Shown here: in pieces, positions 17,469-26,046 of the stretch
How positions within the stretch are numbered: position 1 is the stretch's first letter
Layout: each line of letters begins with the position of its first letter
NCBI RefSeq assembly: GCF_022179185.1
Contig: NZ_BPQJ01000003.1
Span: forward strand, 276,459 to 340,458
Direction: 5' to 3'
Length of the DNA stretch: 64,000 nt
Origin: Methylobacterium frigidaeris
GTDB taxonomy: Bacteria; Pseudomonadota; Alphaproteobacteria; Rhizobiales; Beijerinckiaceae
The notes under the pieces: generated by a model
Told to the model about the DNA's origin: nothing
Database searches by the model: none
What the model saw: only the letters and a program-made list of their open reading frames with translations
Program-made: the position numbers and the translations under genes

Positions 17469-18199
17469 GCGAGCGAGGTTCCGCCGAGCTTTTGACCGTC
17501 GAGGGACTTCGTCTCGGCTACGGCCGGGCCGACGTGGTCCACGGCATCGGCCTCTCGGTGCGGCGCGGCACCATCGTGTCGCTGATCGGCTCGAACGGCG
17601 CCGGCAAGACCACGATCCTGCGCAGCCTCTCGGGCCTGATGAAGCCCCGGGCGGGCAAGGTGCTGTTCGGCGACGACGCCCCGGTCGACATCGCCGGCGA
17701 GGCGGCGCACCGCATCGCGCGGCGGGGCATCGTACAGGTGCCGGAGGGCCGCCAGGTCTTCGCCAACATGACGGTGGCCGAGAACCTCCGGCTCGGCGCC
17801 TACCACGTGCCGGGGACGGAGGCCGCGCGGCGGCAAGCGGCGGTCGAAGCACGGTTTCCGCGGCTGGCCGAGCGTCTGCGCCAGCAGGCGGGCTACCTCT
17901 CGGGCGGCGAGCAGCAGATGCTGGCGATGGGCCGTGCGCTCATGGCGGAGCCGGTGCTGCTCCTCCTCGACGAACCCTCGATGGGCCTCGCGCCCCTCAT
18001 CGTCGAGGAGATCTTCTCGATCATCGCGTCGCTTCGGGCGGAGGGCCGGACCATCCTGCTCGTCGAGCAGAATGCCAGCGCGGCGCTTGCCATCGCCGAT
18101 TACGCCTACGTGCTGGAGACCGGCCGGATCCGCCTCCAGGGCCAAGCGGCGGAGATCGCCCGCAACCCGGAGGTGACGGCGGCGTATCTCGGGGTGTGA
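17465..18199 (+). CDS. Branched-chain amino acid-type ABC ATP-binding protein (LivF-like)
   Basis: 244 residues. Walker A is GSNGAGKTT, the signature is LSGGEQQMLAMGRAL, and Walker B is LLLLDEPSMGLAP, diagnostic of LivF. It starts at a GTG overlapping livG by 4 bp and is the last gene of the operon. Its TGA lies inside a palindrome shared with the convergent gene. Confidence 0.88.
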   Translation: MSERGSAELLTVEGLRLGYGRADVVHGIGLSVRRGTIVSLIGSNGAGKTTILRSLSGLMKPRAGKVLFGDDAPVDIAGEAAHRIARRGIVQVPEGRQVFANMTVAENLRLGAYHVPGTEAARRQAAVEARFPRLAERLRQQAGYLSGGEQQMLAMGRALMAEPVLLLLDEPSMGLAPLIVEEIFSIIASLRAEGRTILLVEQNASAALAIADYAYVLETGRIRLQGQAAEIARNPEVTAAYLGV

Positions 18200-18216
18200 G
18201 GGCCGCAGGCCCTCAC
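18196..18216. terminator. Shared bidirectional terminator containing both stop codons
   Basis: GTGAGGGCC (18196-18204), GCA, GGCCCTCAC (18208-18216) is a perfect 9-bp stem with a 3-nt loop. The TGA of livF (18197-18199) and the TGA of the convergent gene (18215-18213 on the minus strand) are symmetrical parts of the two arms. Confidence 0.6.
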
Positions 18217-20318
18217 TGCCACAGACCGGCCTTCCGCCCCTTCGCGCTCGCCTCCGCCGCTTGCAGCTCCGGCGGAGCCCCCGGCGCGGCCCGCCCGGCA
18301 CCGTTGAACAGCACCACCTCGGACAAATCCTGGTCGCCGGCACGGCAGCGGTAGAGATCCGCGCTTCCGGCCGGCTGACACGTCACCTCGCGCCGGCGCA
18401 GGTACTGGCGGAACTCGCGGGCGAGCGCGCCGCCCTGACCCTCGACGCCAGCGAGGCGCACGCTCTGCCCGTCGAGGCGCAGGCGGCCGGTATCGATCAC
18501 CCGCGGCACGCCGCGCAAGGTCGGGGTCGCGGTCGGGCGCTCGCCGGGATTCTGCCAGGCCGGACGGGAGGCGCCGCGGGCCGTGCTGCCGGTCTCGCGG
18601 GCGGCCTCGCGCGCCTCGGCGACCTGCGGCGCCGGGCGGACCTTCGCTACCTGCGCCGCCAGGTCCTGGAACAGCGCCTCAGGCCCGTCGCCAGCCCCGT
18701 TGTCGGCCGCCGTGCCGGAGAGGTAGGTGCCGACCAGGAGGTCGCCGACCGGGCCGACGAACAGCCCGTCCCGGCTCGCTGGATCGTCGGCAGCCTCCGG
18801 CGGGCGGGCGAGGTCGGCGAGCAGCGTGAGGAGCGCCGTGCGCCGCTCCGCCGTCGGCATCGGTGCGGCGACGAGCCGGTCGTAGACCGGGCGCCCGTCG
18901 CGCCCGAGATGGCGGAGGCTGGCAGCGGCGGCGCGGCGGGCCTCCGGCGTGTGGCTGAGCGGTGCGCCGCCGGCGACGACGGCATGCACGCTGCCATCGG
19001 GGCCGAGGACCAGGAGGCCGGACCGGGTGCCCCCGCGGCCGGCGGCGTCGAGGCGGCGCTCGACCGCCGTCTCGGCCATGGCCTGAAGGTCGCGGTCGAG
19101 GGTGGTGCGCAAAACCGCCTCGCGCGGCGGCTCAGGACCGAGACGGGCGCCCGCCTCGGCCAGGGCGAGGTCGGGAAAGCCGCTGCGGGTCACCGGCGTG
19201 GTGCCGACGGGACCGAGACCATCGAGAGCCCGCCCAGCCTCCCCGGCCTCGCCGGCGGTGAGCTTGCCGCGCATCATCATGCCGTCGAGCACCGCGTGGC
19301 CGAGCGCCCGGATCTCCGTCACATCCCGGTCGGGCTGCATGTCGGGGGAGAGGGTCAGGCCGGCGAGATAGGCCGCCTCGGCTGGGCCGAGGGACGCGGC
19401 GTTCTTGTCGAACAGGGTTCTGGCCGCCGCGTCGATCCCGGTGAGGCCGGGGCCGAAGCGGGCGAGGTCGAGGCCCCGGGCGAGAATTTGCGCGTCGCTC
19501 TCCCGCGCGGAGAGCCACAGGACCAGCATCGCCTCGCGCACCCGGTCGGCGAGGCTGCGCGGCTGGCCAGGCACGGCTCCGATGAGGTCGCGGCGGACCA
19601 GGCGCTGGGTCAGGCGAGGGCCGCCGGACCGGGGTCCGTCGCTGATCGTATCGCGGAAGGCACGGCCGATCACGGCGGCGATCCCCGTCGCATCGAGCCG
19701 ATACCCGTCCTCGAACCACGGATCCTGCGCGGCCAGGAAGGCTTGAACCATGGCTGGGGACACCGATTGCAGAGGAAGCGTCCGCCCCCGAGCGACGCCG
19801 CGGCGGGCAATCGGCGTGCCGTCCTCCGCCTGTACCGTGAGGGTGCGGGGCGAAGGGAGATTCCCGTTCAGGGGCGGCAGCGTCGCGGCGCACCAGACGA
19901 GGAAGAGAGCCGCGAGGCCGAAGCCGCTCAAAGCCGCGAGCAGCAGGCCGCGGCCCCAGGGCAGCGCCCCGGCCCGCCGGGCCGCGCCGACGGCGCGGGA
20001 TGCGAGGGGATGCGCGCCGACGCGCTCGGCCGCTCCCTGCCAGGCCGGCGCGACCCTGCGCAGGGGCCCGGCGGCAGCCGCGAGCACCGGCTGGAGATGG
20101 CCCGCGGCGGCGCTCCCGGTCCGGGCGGCGCCGGTGCGGAGCTGCGCCAATCCCCCGGCGAGCAAGCCCCCGGAGAGCAAGCCAGCGGAGAGCCCGCCAC
20201 GGGCGACGGAGACGCGGGAGGCAGCGGGGGCCTCCGGATTCTCCGGCGGCGGCTGCGGCGGGCTGGAGAGATCGAGCCAATCCCGCCCGGGCTGCGTCGT
20301 CATCGGCTCCGCCACCAT
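18213..20318 (-). CDS. PBP1-like pseudoenzyme with degenerate glycosyltransferase-51 and transpeptidase regions and a C-terminal SNase-like domain
   Basis: 701 residues. An Ala/Gly/Pro-rich cytosolic N-terminus (1-120) leads to one membrane helix (about 123-145). Residues 185-330 follow the GT51 peptidoglycan polymerase pattern: AFLAAQDPWFEDGYRLDATG in place of the usual AxEDRRFxxHxGxD, SGGPRLTQRLVRR, LADRVREAMLVLWL, GIDAAARTLFDK, LGPAEAAYLAGL. The catalytic Glu is replaced by Gln (Q198). A transpeptidase-like stretch (VGPVGDLLVGTYLSG) survives, but no SxxK serine site is found. The last 100 residues match an SNase fold (LRLDGQSVRLAGVEG, CQPAGSADLYRCRAGDQDLS, LFNGAGRA, AEASAKGRKAGLWQ) with the catalytic DGDT and PE residues lost. 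A non-enzymatic envelope scaffold is the likely role. The start could also be ATG 20303. It is divergent from the secreted repeat protein gene. Confidence 0.75.
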   Translation of the reverse strand: MVAEPMTTQPGRDWLDLSSPPQPPPENPEAPAASRVSVARGGLSAGLLSGGLLAGGLAQLRTGAARTGSAAAGHLQPVLAAAAGPLRRVAPAWQGAAERVGAHPLASRAVGAARRAGALPWGRGLLLAALSGFGLAALFLVWCAATLPPLNGNLPSPRTLTVQAEDGTPIARRGVARGRTLPLQSVSPAMVQAFLAAQDPWFEDGYRLDATGIAAVIGRAFRDTISDGPRSGGPRLTQRLVRRDLIGAVPGQPRSLADRVREAMLVLWLSARESDAQILARGLDLARFGPGLTGIDAAARTLFDKNAASLGPAEAAYLAGLTLSPDMQPDRDVTEIRALGHAVLDGMMMRGKLTAGEAGEAGRALDGLGPVGTTPVTRSGFPDLALAEAGARLGPEPPREAVLRTTLDRDLQAMAETAVERRLDAAGRGGTRSGLLVLGPDGSVHAVVAGGAPLSHTPEARRAAAASLRHLGRDGRPVYDRLVAAPMPTAERRTALLTLLADLARPPEAADDPASRDGLFVGPVGDLLVGTYLSGTAADNGAGDGPEALFQDLAAQVAKVRPAPQVAEAREAARETGSTARGASRPAWQNPGERPTATPTLRGVPRVIDTGRLRLDGQSVRLAGVEGQGGALAREFRQYLRRREVTCQPAGSADLYRCRAGDQDLSEVVLFNGAGRAAPGAPPELQAAEASAKGRKAGLWQ

Positions 20319-20644
20319 CCTGCGCGCTCAACCTCCGTCTCGACGCCGACGCTCCCCACACCCTGAAGCGGGACGCGAAACGGCTACGGTCCCCAGCAAC
20401 GTTGGCTCTGCGGAAACAGTTCCGCACCGGGCTACCCGCGAAGGGCCTCGAGCCAGGGTGCGACGCAGTCCGCCCGGCGTGGCGCTACATGGCGGCAAGT
20501 CTTCACCCGAAAGCTCGGCTATTGGATAACACGATACGTCAGACGACATACGACTAACCCGGAACGATATTTTGAAGTCGGCGTTTTGAAGCATCTTCGC
20601 AGCGCCGTCGCACCCAATCCCGGCGCGCAGGGAGGCGATTGACC
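20319..20644. other. Divergent intergenic region with 8-bp direct repeat
   Basis: This 326-bp spacer separates the PBP-like gene (minus) from the repeat protein gene (plus), so it should hold both promoters. The segment 20515-20595 is AT-rich for this genome. TTTTGAAG occurs twice at 20570-20577 and 20584-20591, a 14-bp direct repeat period that could be a tandem activator site. No gene was seen. Confidence 0.4.
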
Positions 20645-21925
20645 ATGAACAGATTGACAGTTGGACTGGCCGCGCTGCTGCTCAGCACTTCGGCCTACGC
20701 GCAGAATGCCGGAAGCCCGGCGGCCGGCGGCGCGCCGGGTCGCGGTGGCGAGATGAGCCAGTCCGGTCCTAAGACCGGGCAAGGCGGTGGCCAGATGGGC
20801 GGCCAGCAGGCCCGTGGCGAGATGGGCAAGGGTGAGACCGGCAAGGCGGAGATGGGCCAGGCCCGTGCCGAGCCGGGCCGTCAAGGTGCTGGCCGCGAGG
20901 GCGCGAACCAGAACGGCATGGCGGACCGCCAGGACGGGACCCGCGACCGCGCCGAGACCGGCCGCGCCGGCGAGCGCGGGGCCGACCGCGACGCGCGCCG
21001 GGCGATGGACGAGCGCCGGGACGGTGACCGCCAGATGAATCACCGCGACGACCGGGCCGACCGCTTCGACCGTCGCGAGGGTCGAACCAGCGTCCGCAGC
21101 GAGGCGCGCGAGGATCGCATCACCACGGTTGGCGGCCGCCGTTACGTCACGATCGCGGGCCAGCGGGTGATCTACGGCTCGCCCGAGTACCGCCGCCTCG
21201 TCGTGGTCGAGCAGCGCGAGCAGCGCGGCGTCCGTGCGGGCCGGGTCGAGTACGTGACGATCCAGGGCCGCCGGGTGCGGGTCGGCTCGCCCGAGTATCG
21301 TCGTCTCGTCATCCGCGAGAAGAGCGGGCCGCGCCGCTACGTCGTGGTGCGTGGCCAGCGTGTCCTTTACGGTTCGCCGGAATACCGGCGCCTGGTTGTG
21401 ACCGAGCGCGGCGGTGCCGACCGCTACGTCACGATCTCGGGCCGGCGCGTTCTCGTCGGCTCGCCCGAGTACCGCCGCCTGTCGGTCAGCGAGCGCGGCA
21501 GCGTCACCGGCAGCGTCCGCGGCCGCGAGGACGTGCGCAGCGAGCGCCGCGAGGATCGCCTGAGCCGGAGCGAGCAGCGCCGCGACGGCACCATGGACCG
21601 CGAGCGCAACCGCGACCTGTCGCGGGGCGAAACGAAGACCGACGGCAAGGACCGGCGCGAGATGGGCGAGCGCGGCAGCGTCCGGCCCGATCAGGCGGCG
21701 GGCAACCAGCCCGGCCGCAACGGCGGCGAGCGCGGCATGAACGACCGGCAGGCGGGTGACCGTCAGATGGGCGGCCGCGGCAACGGCCCGGAGACCACCG
21801 GGAGCACCCAGCGCGGTGGCGGCGCCGGCGGCCAGCCGAACAACGCCCGGCCGATGCCGGAGGGGGGCGCCAAGTCCGGCCAGCCCGGCGGCGGCGCGGG
21901 CGCGGGCGCGGGCGGCCGGATGTAA
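20645..21925 (+). CDS. Secreted, highly charged protein with four GSPEYRRL repeats
   Basis: 426 residues. A signal peptide (1-20, AYA-QN) is followed by a low-complexity region rich in Gly, Gln, Arg, Asp and Met (21-165). Four 22-residue repeats start at residues 166, 202, 231 and 260, each of the form R-Y-V-T-I-x-G-Q/R-R-V-x-Y/V-G-S-P-E-Y-R-R-L-V-V. A second Arg/Asp/Gly-rich tail (290-426) ends in Gly/Ala repeats. The repeats look like short beta units; the flanks are disordered. GGGAGG about 9 nt upstream fixes the ATG. A strong hairpin follows the stop. No known family recognised. It resembles small Arg-rich envelope proteins in style only. Confidence 0.75.
   Translation: MNRLTVGLAALLLSTSAYAQNAGSPAAGGAPGRGGEMSQSGPKTGQGGGQMGGQQARGEMGKGETGKAEMGQARAEPGRQGAGREGANQNGMADRQDGTRDRAETGRAGERGADRDARRAMDERRDGDRQMNHRDDRADRFDRREGRTSVRSEAREDRITTVGGRRYVTIAGQRVIYGSPEYRRLVVVEQREQRGVRAGRVEYVTIQGRRVRVGSPEYRRLVIREKSGPRRYVVVRGQRVLYGSPEYRRLVVTERGGADRYVTISGRRVLVGSPEYRRLSVSERGSVTGSVRGREDVRSERREDRLSRSEQRRDGTMDRERNRDLSRGETKTDGKDRREMGERGSVRPDQAAGNQPGRNGGERGMNDRQAGDRQMGGRGNGPETTGSTQRGGGAGGQPNNARPMPEGGAKSGQPGGGAGAGAGGRM
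21140..21487 (+). repeat. Four tandem 22-residue coding repeats (29-residue period)
   Basis: Repeat units begin at 21140, 21248, 21335 and 21422. The last three have an exact 87-bp period (22-residue unit plus 7-residue linker), and the first linker is 7 residues longer. The core GGCTCGCCCGAGTA-type sequence (Gly-Ser-Pro-Glu-Tyr) is almost identical at DNA level between units 1, 2 and 4, suggesting duplication. Confidence 0.8.
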
Positions 21926-21954
21926 TCGGGCGCCGAATCGTCGGACAGTGAGAG

Positions 21955-21987
21955 AGGCCGGTCCCGGGGGCGCCCGGGGCCGGCCTT
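21955..21987 (+). terminator. Strong rho-independent-type terminator after repeat protein gene
   Basis: GGCCGG-T-CCCGGG (21956-21968) pairs with CCCGGG-G-CCGGCC (21973-21985) around a GGCG loop, with an A-T extension and a short TT tail. It lies 30 bp after the stop. Confidence 0.65.
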
Positions 21988-22316
21988 CGCACGTGCAGCC
22001 GGAGTCGCGCGTACGGCAAGAGCAAGAGTTGCGGCAATGAAGCGCCGGCCCCCCGATGCGATTGTGCTGACCCGGGTCATGCGCTACCGCCGAAAGGGCC
22101 CGCGCCCGCCGCCCCAGTCCCGCCCGGTTGACACCGCATGGAGGCGGTCGAGCGCGCCGCGTAGGAGCGGGACGTGTTCGGGAGGATCAGGATGCCGATG
22201 CGCGCGCCCACCCCCATCGTCGGCCCGGGCGGCCCTTCCGCCCGCGTCGCCTCGCCTGGCCGGCCTGCCCCGGCCGGCGCCCCCATCCATGCCAGCCGAG
22301 CAGATTCGACGCGCAG
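21988..22316. other. Non-coding upstream region of the UbiB-like gene
   Basis: Several frames are open here but none shows a ribosome site or recognisable protein. Presumed leader and promoter region of the downstream gene. Nothing distinctive seen. Confidence 0.35.
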
Positions 22317-23951
22317 ATGCTGAAAACCGCCATCGTCGCGGCGCGGGACCGCCAGCGCCTCCAGGAAATCGCCGGCATCCTGATCGGCTTCGGGGTCAAC
22401 AAGGTCGTCGACCGGCTCGGCCTGCGGGCGATCCCGCGCCTCGCCTGGCGCAGCGCGCCTGCCGTCGATCTCACCCGCCTGTCGCAGCCCGAGCGCCTGC
22501 GCCGGGCGATCGAGGCCCTGGGTCCGACCTTCGTCAAGCTCGGCCAGGTGCTGGCGAGCCGCGCCGATCTGCTGGCGCCGCAATGGACGGAAGAGCTCGG
22601 CAAGCTGCACGACAAGGTCGCGCCGCTGCCCTGGGACGTGATCCGGCCCCAGCTCGAAGCCGATCTCGGCGCCCCGCCGACCGAGATCTTCTCGGAGTTC
22701 GACACCGATCCGATCGCCTCGGCCTCGATCGCCCAGGTCTATCGTGCCCGGCTCGAGACCGGCGAGGAGGTGATCGTCAAGGTCCGGCGCCCGGGGCTCC
22801 AGAAGATCATCGAGGCGGACTTGCGGCTCCTGTCGCACGCCTCGCGCATCGTCGAGACCGAGTGGCCAGAGATGGCCCGCTACCGGCCGACCGAGCAGAT
22901 GCGCCACATCGCCAACGGCCTGCGCGAGGAACTGGACCTCGCCAACGAGGGCCGCAACTGCGAGATGCTGGCGGCCCTGTTCGCCGACCGCGACGACGTG
23001 GTCTTCCCGAAGGTCTTCTGGGAATACACCTCCGAGCGGGTGCTGGTGCAGGAATTCGTCCACGGCATCCCGCCGACGGACACCAAGCGCCTGGAGGAAG
23101 CAGGGCTCGACCGCAAGGTCCTGGCGCAGCGCGGGGTGGATGCCTTCCTGCAGATGGCGCTGATTGAGGGGCTGTTCCACGCCGATCCGCATCCCGGCAA
23201 CCTCCTGGCGATGTCCGGCAACCGGATCGCCTTCATCGATTTCGGCATCGTCGGCAGGCTGTCGCAGCGGCGGCGCTCGCAGCTTCTCGTTCTCATCGGC
23301 GCGATGCTGCAGGAGGATGCCGACGGGCTGATGGCGGTGCTGCTCGACTGGACCGGCGCCAGCAACCCGGACCTGACCCGGCTCGAGGCGGCCTCGCAGG
23401 CCTTCGTCACCCGCCACAACGGCGCGACGCTCAATCTCGGCCTCGTGCTGACCGACTTCATGACCATGGCGCGCGAGAACGACCTCGCGATGCCGACCGA
23501 CCTCGCGATCCTGTTCAAGGGCCTGGTCACGGCCGACGGCGTGATGCGCCAGCTCGACCCCGCCTTCGACCTGTTCGCCGCGGCGGGACCGACGGTGACC
23601 CGCCACATGCGGGCACAATTCTCGGTCAAGGACCTGAAGGGCCGGTTCCAGGGCCTGGCGACCGGCCTCTACGGCGCGGCCTCCGAGCTGCCGACGCTGA
23701 TCCACCTGATGCTGGTGCGGCTCAAGCAGGGCCGCGTCACGGTGGAGATCGAGCTGAAGGGCATGGACAAGCTCACCCGCGGCATCGAGCGCGCCGCCGC
23801 CCGGGTCGCGGTCGGCCTCGTGGTGGCGGCCTTCGCCACCCAACTCGCGCCGCGGCTGATGGAGCACGGCACCCCGGCCTTCGCGACCATCGGCATCCTG
23901 GTGCTGACGATCGGAATCGGCTGGATCCTGCTCCTCGCCCGCAACCGCTAG
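22317..23951 (+). CDS. ubiB: UbiB/AarF-family atypical kinase (ubiquinone biosynthesis)
   Basis: 544 residues, the usual UbiB length. Key UbiB features are the KxGQ motif (FVKLGQVLASRADLL, about residues 73-87), the Ala-rich nucleotide loop (ASASIAQVY), the VKV lysine, the catalytic loop HADPHPGN and the metal DFG (IDFGIVGRL). Two membrane helices close the protein (VAVGLVVAAFATQL and TIGILVLTIGIGWILLLA). UbiB supports aerobic ubiquinone synthesis as an ATPase. The gene stands alone, as is common outside enterobacteria; no ubiE is beside it. Confidence 0.88.
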   Translation: MLKTAIVAARDRQRLQEIAGILIGFGVNKVVDRLGLRAIPRLAWRSAPAVDLTRLSQPERLRRAIEALGPTFVKLGQVLASRADLLAPQWTEELGKLHDKVAPLPWDVIRPQLEADLGAPPTEIFSEFDTDPIASASIAQVYRARLETGEEVIVKVRRPGLQKIIEADLRLLSHASRIVETEWPEMARYRPTEQMRHIANGLREELDLANEGRNCEMLAALFADRDDVVFPKVFWEYTSERVLVQEFVHGIPPTDTKRLEEAGLDRKVLAQRGVDAFLQMALIEGLFHADPHPGNLLAMSGNRIAFIDFGIVGRLSQRRRSQLLVLIGAMLQEDADGLMAVLLDWTGASNPDLTRLEAASQAFVTRHNGATLNLGLVLTDFMTMARENDLAMPTDLAILFKGLVTADGVMRQLDPAFDLFAAAGPTVTRHMRAQFSVKDLKGRFQGLATGLYGAASELPTLIHLMLVRLKQGRVTVEIELKGMDKLTRGIERAAARVAVGLVVAAFATQLAPRLMEHGTPAFATIGILVLTIGIGWILLLARNR

Positions 23952-23960
23952 ACACGGGAA

Positions 23961-23985
23961 GGGGCCGCCCCGGAAGGACGGCCCC
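23961..23985. terminator. Hairpin between convergent ubiB and small gene
   Basis: GGGGCCG (23961-23967) pairs with CGGCCCC (23979-23985), with an 11-nt loop. It lies in the 60-bp gap between converging stop codons. Confidence 0.5.
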
Positions 23986-24011
23986 TGCCCTGCTGGATCG
24001 TTTCGCCTCGC

Positions 24012-24209
24012 TCAGGCGTCGAGACGCCGGCTGCGCCGGCGGGCGTGCAGGTCCTGCGCCGCCCGGGTGGCGTGCCGCGGGCTGCGGAAGACCCGTCCCT
24101 CCAGGGTGTGGAAGTCCGGATGGGCGGAGAAGAAGCGGAAGCCGTCGGTCTCGGGAACGACGATCCCGGCGGAGGTCTCGCCGACCTCGACGATGCGGGC
24201 GGGCTGCAT
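24012..24209 (-). CDS. Small conserved-looking hypothetical protein
   Basis: 65 residues: an ordered first half (RIVEVGETSAGIVVPETDGF, then RFFSAHPDFHTLEGRVFRSP) and a basic tail (RRRSRRLDA). The composition is protein-like rather than shadow-like, and there is no better frame opposite. The phrase FRFFSAHPDFHTLEG suggests a small beta-rich domain, but no family is recognised. It is convergent to ubiB. Confidence 0.6.
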   Translation of the reverse strand: MQPARIVEVGETSAGIVVPETDGFRFFSAHPDFHTLEGRVFRSPRHATRAAQDLHARRRSRRLDA

Positions 24210-24779
24210 GGGCGTATGTCTCCGGTCGCGGCCGCCGCTCGGGGCGCCACGAAAATCCTGTCTTGGGGAACTGTGCAAGAGTCGGGCCGGCCTCAGCGGC
24301 CCGGGCGGACGGCGCGCATCGGGTCGCGGCGGCCGCCGCGGCGACACGAGTCGCGGGAAGCCGGAACGGGGCGACCGGCGAAGGGCATGCGGCAGAGCAG
24401 CATCGCTGTGTATCTCCGGGTTGTCCCACCGGCGCATCGCGGGCGCCGGGGTGCTTTAGCGTTTGGTCTCGCGGCGCAATCGCCTCAAATCACCGCGGCG
24501 GCGGGGCCTGTGATCGACCCCGCATGCCTGGACACGATCGGCCGGACGGGTGCCGAAGTCAACGAGAATGTTCTTTTTATGGAACAGTTTGAAAGACAAG
24601 AAGCTTCCCTCGCAGGCCATTGCCGCAGGAAGATCGGTACGCCACCACTCGTTTCGGCGCCTTCGCCTCGCACGCAACGGATGTTCGTTCTTTAAAACAA
24701 ACGACAGGGAGGGTGGCCGGCCTGGTGTGCCGTCGCTGCGTGGCGCAGGATACGGGCCTGAACCACTCGGAGAGCGTCG
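24210..24779. other. Long non-coding stretch
   Basis: 570 bp between two genes. The part 24540-24720 has lower GC and scattered A/T runs but no convincing coding frame, hairpin or paired promoter boxes. It presumably contains promoters for the 65-residue gene (minus) and the cupin gene (plus). Confidence 0.4.
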
Positions 24780-25304
24780 ATGTCGGACGAGCCTCAAGAC
24801 CATGCCCATCCCCACGATCATGCCCATGACGTCCCGCCCCATGACGTCCCGCGCTGGAAGCACGACGGCGTGCGGGTGATCACGGGCGACAAGCTCGACC
24901 CGAATACCGCCCAGACGCCCGGGATGTTCCGCCAGGCGGCGATCAACCACGCCCGGGTCGGGGCGCAGAAGATCTGGGCCGGCACCGTGGCGATCGAGCC
25001 CGACGCCAAGACCGGGGTGCACCATCACGGGGCGCTCGAGAGCGTGATCTACGTGGTGCGCGGCCGCGCCCGGATGCGCTGGGGCGAGCGACTCGAATTC
25101 GTCGCCGAGGCGGGCCCGGGCGACTTCATCTACGTGCCACCTTACGTGCCGCACCAGGAGATCAATGCCTCGCCGGACGAGGCACTGGAATGCGTGCTGG
25201 TGCGCTCCGACAACGAGGCGGTGGTGGTCAACCTCACCGAGATCGAGCCGGTGGAGCGGCCGGAAGCGGTGTACTGGGTCGACCCGATCCACAAGCACCC
25301 GTGA
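24780..25304 (+). CDS. Single-domain cupin protein with His-rich N-terminus
   Basis: 174 residues. The first 25 residues are His/Asp/Pro-rich (HAHPHDHAHD), a possible metal-binding tail. The cupin barrel carries motif 1 as HHHGALESVIYVVRGRARM and motif 2 as PGDFIYVPPYVPHQE, giving the usual His/His/Glu/His metal site. Members include dioxygenases and phosphomannose isomerase-like proteins, so function is not assigned. CGGAGAG precedes the ATG. Confidence 0.75.
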   Translation: MSDEPQDHAHPHDHAHDVPPHDVPRWKHDGVRVITGDKLDPNTAQTPGMFRQAAINHARVGAQKIWAGTVAIEPDAKTGVHHHGALESVIYVVRGRARMRWGERLEFVAEAGPGDFIYVPPYVPHQEINASPDEALECVLVRSDNEAVVVNLTEIEPVERPEAVYWVDPIHKHP

Positions 25305-25611
25305 CCGCCGCACCCGCGCAAGGGCGGGACAACGCGGGAGAGTAATGACGGTTCCATCCCGGCGATTTCGAACACCCCACAGTCTCCTGCGGACGGATGT
25401 CGCAGGTTTCGGTTCCGTCGCGCACCCGCTTCATTGCGCCGAGAGCGGATCGGTGGGGCCAGCAGCCGGATCCGGCTGCCGGCGGGACAGTGGCGCCGGC
25501 GCATCAGGTCTCAGGACGACTTGGAGGCCTGTGATTTCCCGGTGGTGCTTAACCTCCTGTTAAGCACGCCGCGCCACCCTCAGGGTAATTCCAGATCATC
25601 CCGAGGATCCC
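25305..25611. other. Intergenic region with no recognised feature
   Basis: 307 bp of ordinary composition apart from GTGCTTAACCTCCTGTTAAGCAC at 25549-25571, where GTGCTTAAC and GTTAAGCAC form a perfect 9-bp inverted repeat with a 5-nt loop about 40 bp before the next ATG. This may be an operator or a leader hairpin. Confidence 0.5.
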
Positions 25612-25956
25612 ATGCCCGCGCCGCAGGCCCGCCTGCCCTTTTCCGACGACTGCCCGGTCTCCCTCGATGTGCTCGGCACGCTCTATCGCGGCGATTCCGA
25701 AATGGTGGAAACGGTCCTCTCCGACATCCCGCCGGCGACTCGTGCCCGCCTCGCGACCTACCTGTATGGCAAGAGCCACCTTCACGCTCTCGGCCTGCGC
25801 GTCGCCTCTGCCTGCACCGAGACCGACCTGGTGCGGGTGGCCGGGACGGCCGGGGCAGTGCTGTTCGCCCAGTCCCGCGCCGCGCCCCGCGCACCCGAGA
25901 CCCGCCATCCCGGCCAGCGCCGAATCAGCCTCGCGGGCAGCCGCTCCGTCGCCTGA
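25612..25956 (+). CDS. Hypothetical protein
   Basis: 114 residues. Apparently ordered and helical in 15-85 (SLDVLGTLYRGDSEMVETVL, TRARLATYLYGKSHLHALGL, CTETDLVRVAG), with a basic tail. It is preceded by GAGGA 5 nt before the ATG and by an inverted repeat. No family recognised. Its last codons lie about 90 bp before the tRNA gene. Confidence 0.6.
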   Translation: MPAPQARLPFSDDCPVSLDVLGTLYRGDSEMVETVLSDIPPATRARLATYLYGKSHLHALGLRVASACTETDLVRVAGTAGAVLFAQSRAAPRAPETRHPGQRRISLAGSRSVA

Positions 25957-26046
25957 CGGCGAAGTTGCGGTTTCTCGCCGATCCCCGCTTGTGGTCCGGC
26001 GAGAACCCGTGCTAATGCCCCGCCTGCGCTGGCGACGGCGCGCCGC

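Noticed and set aside
24550..24879. Open frame through the gap before the cupin gene
   Set aside because: It runs into the cupin gene in the wrong frame and has no ribosome site or recognisable protein.
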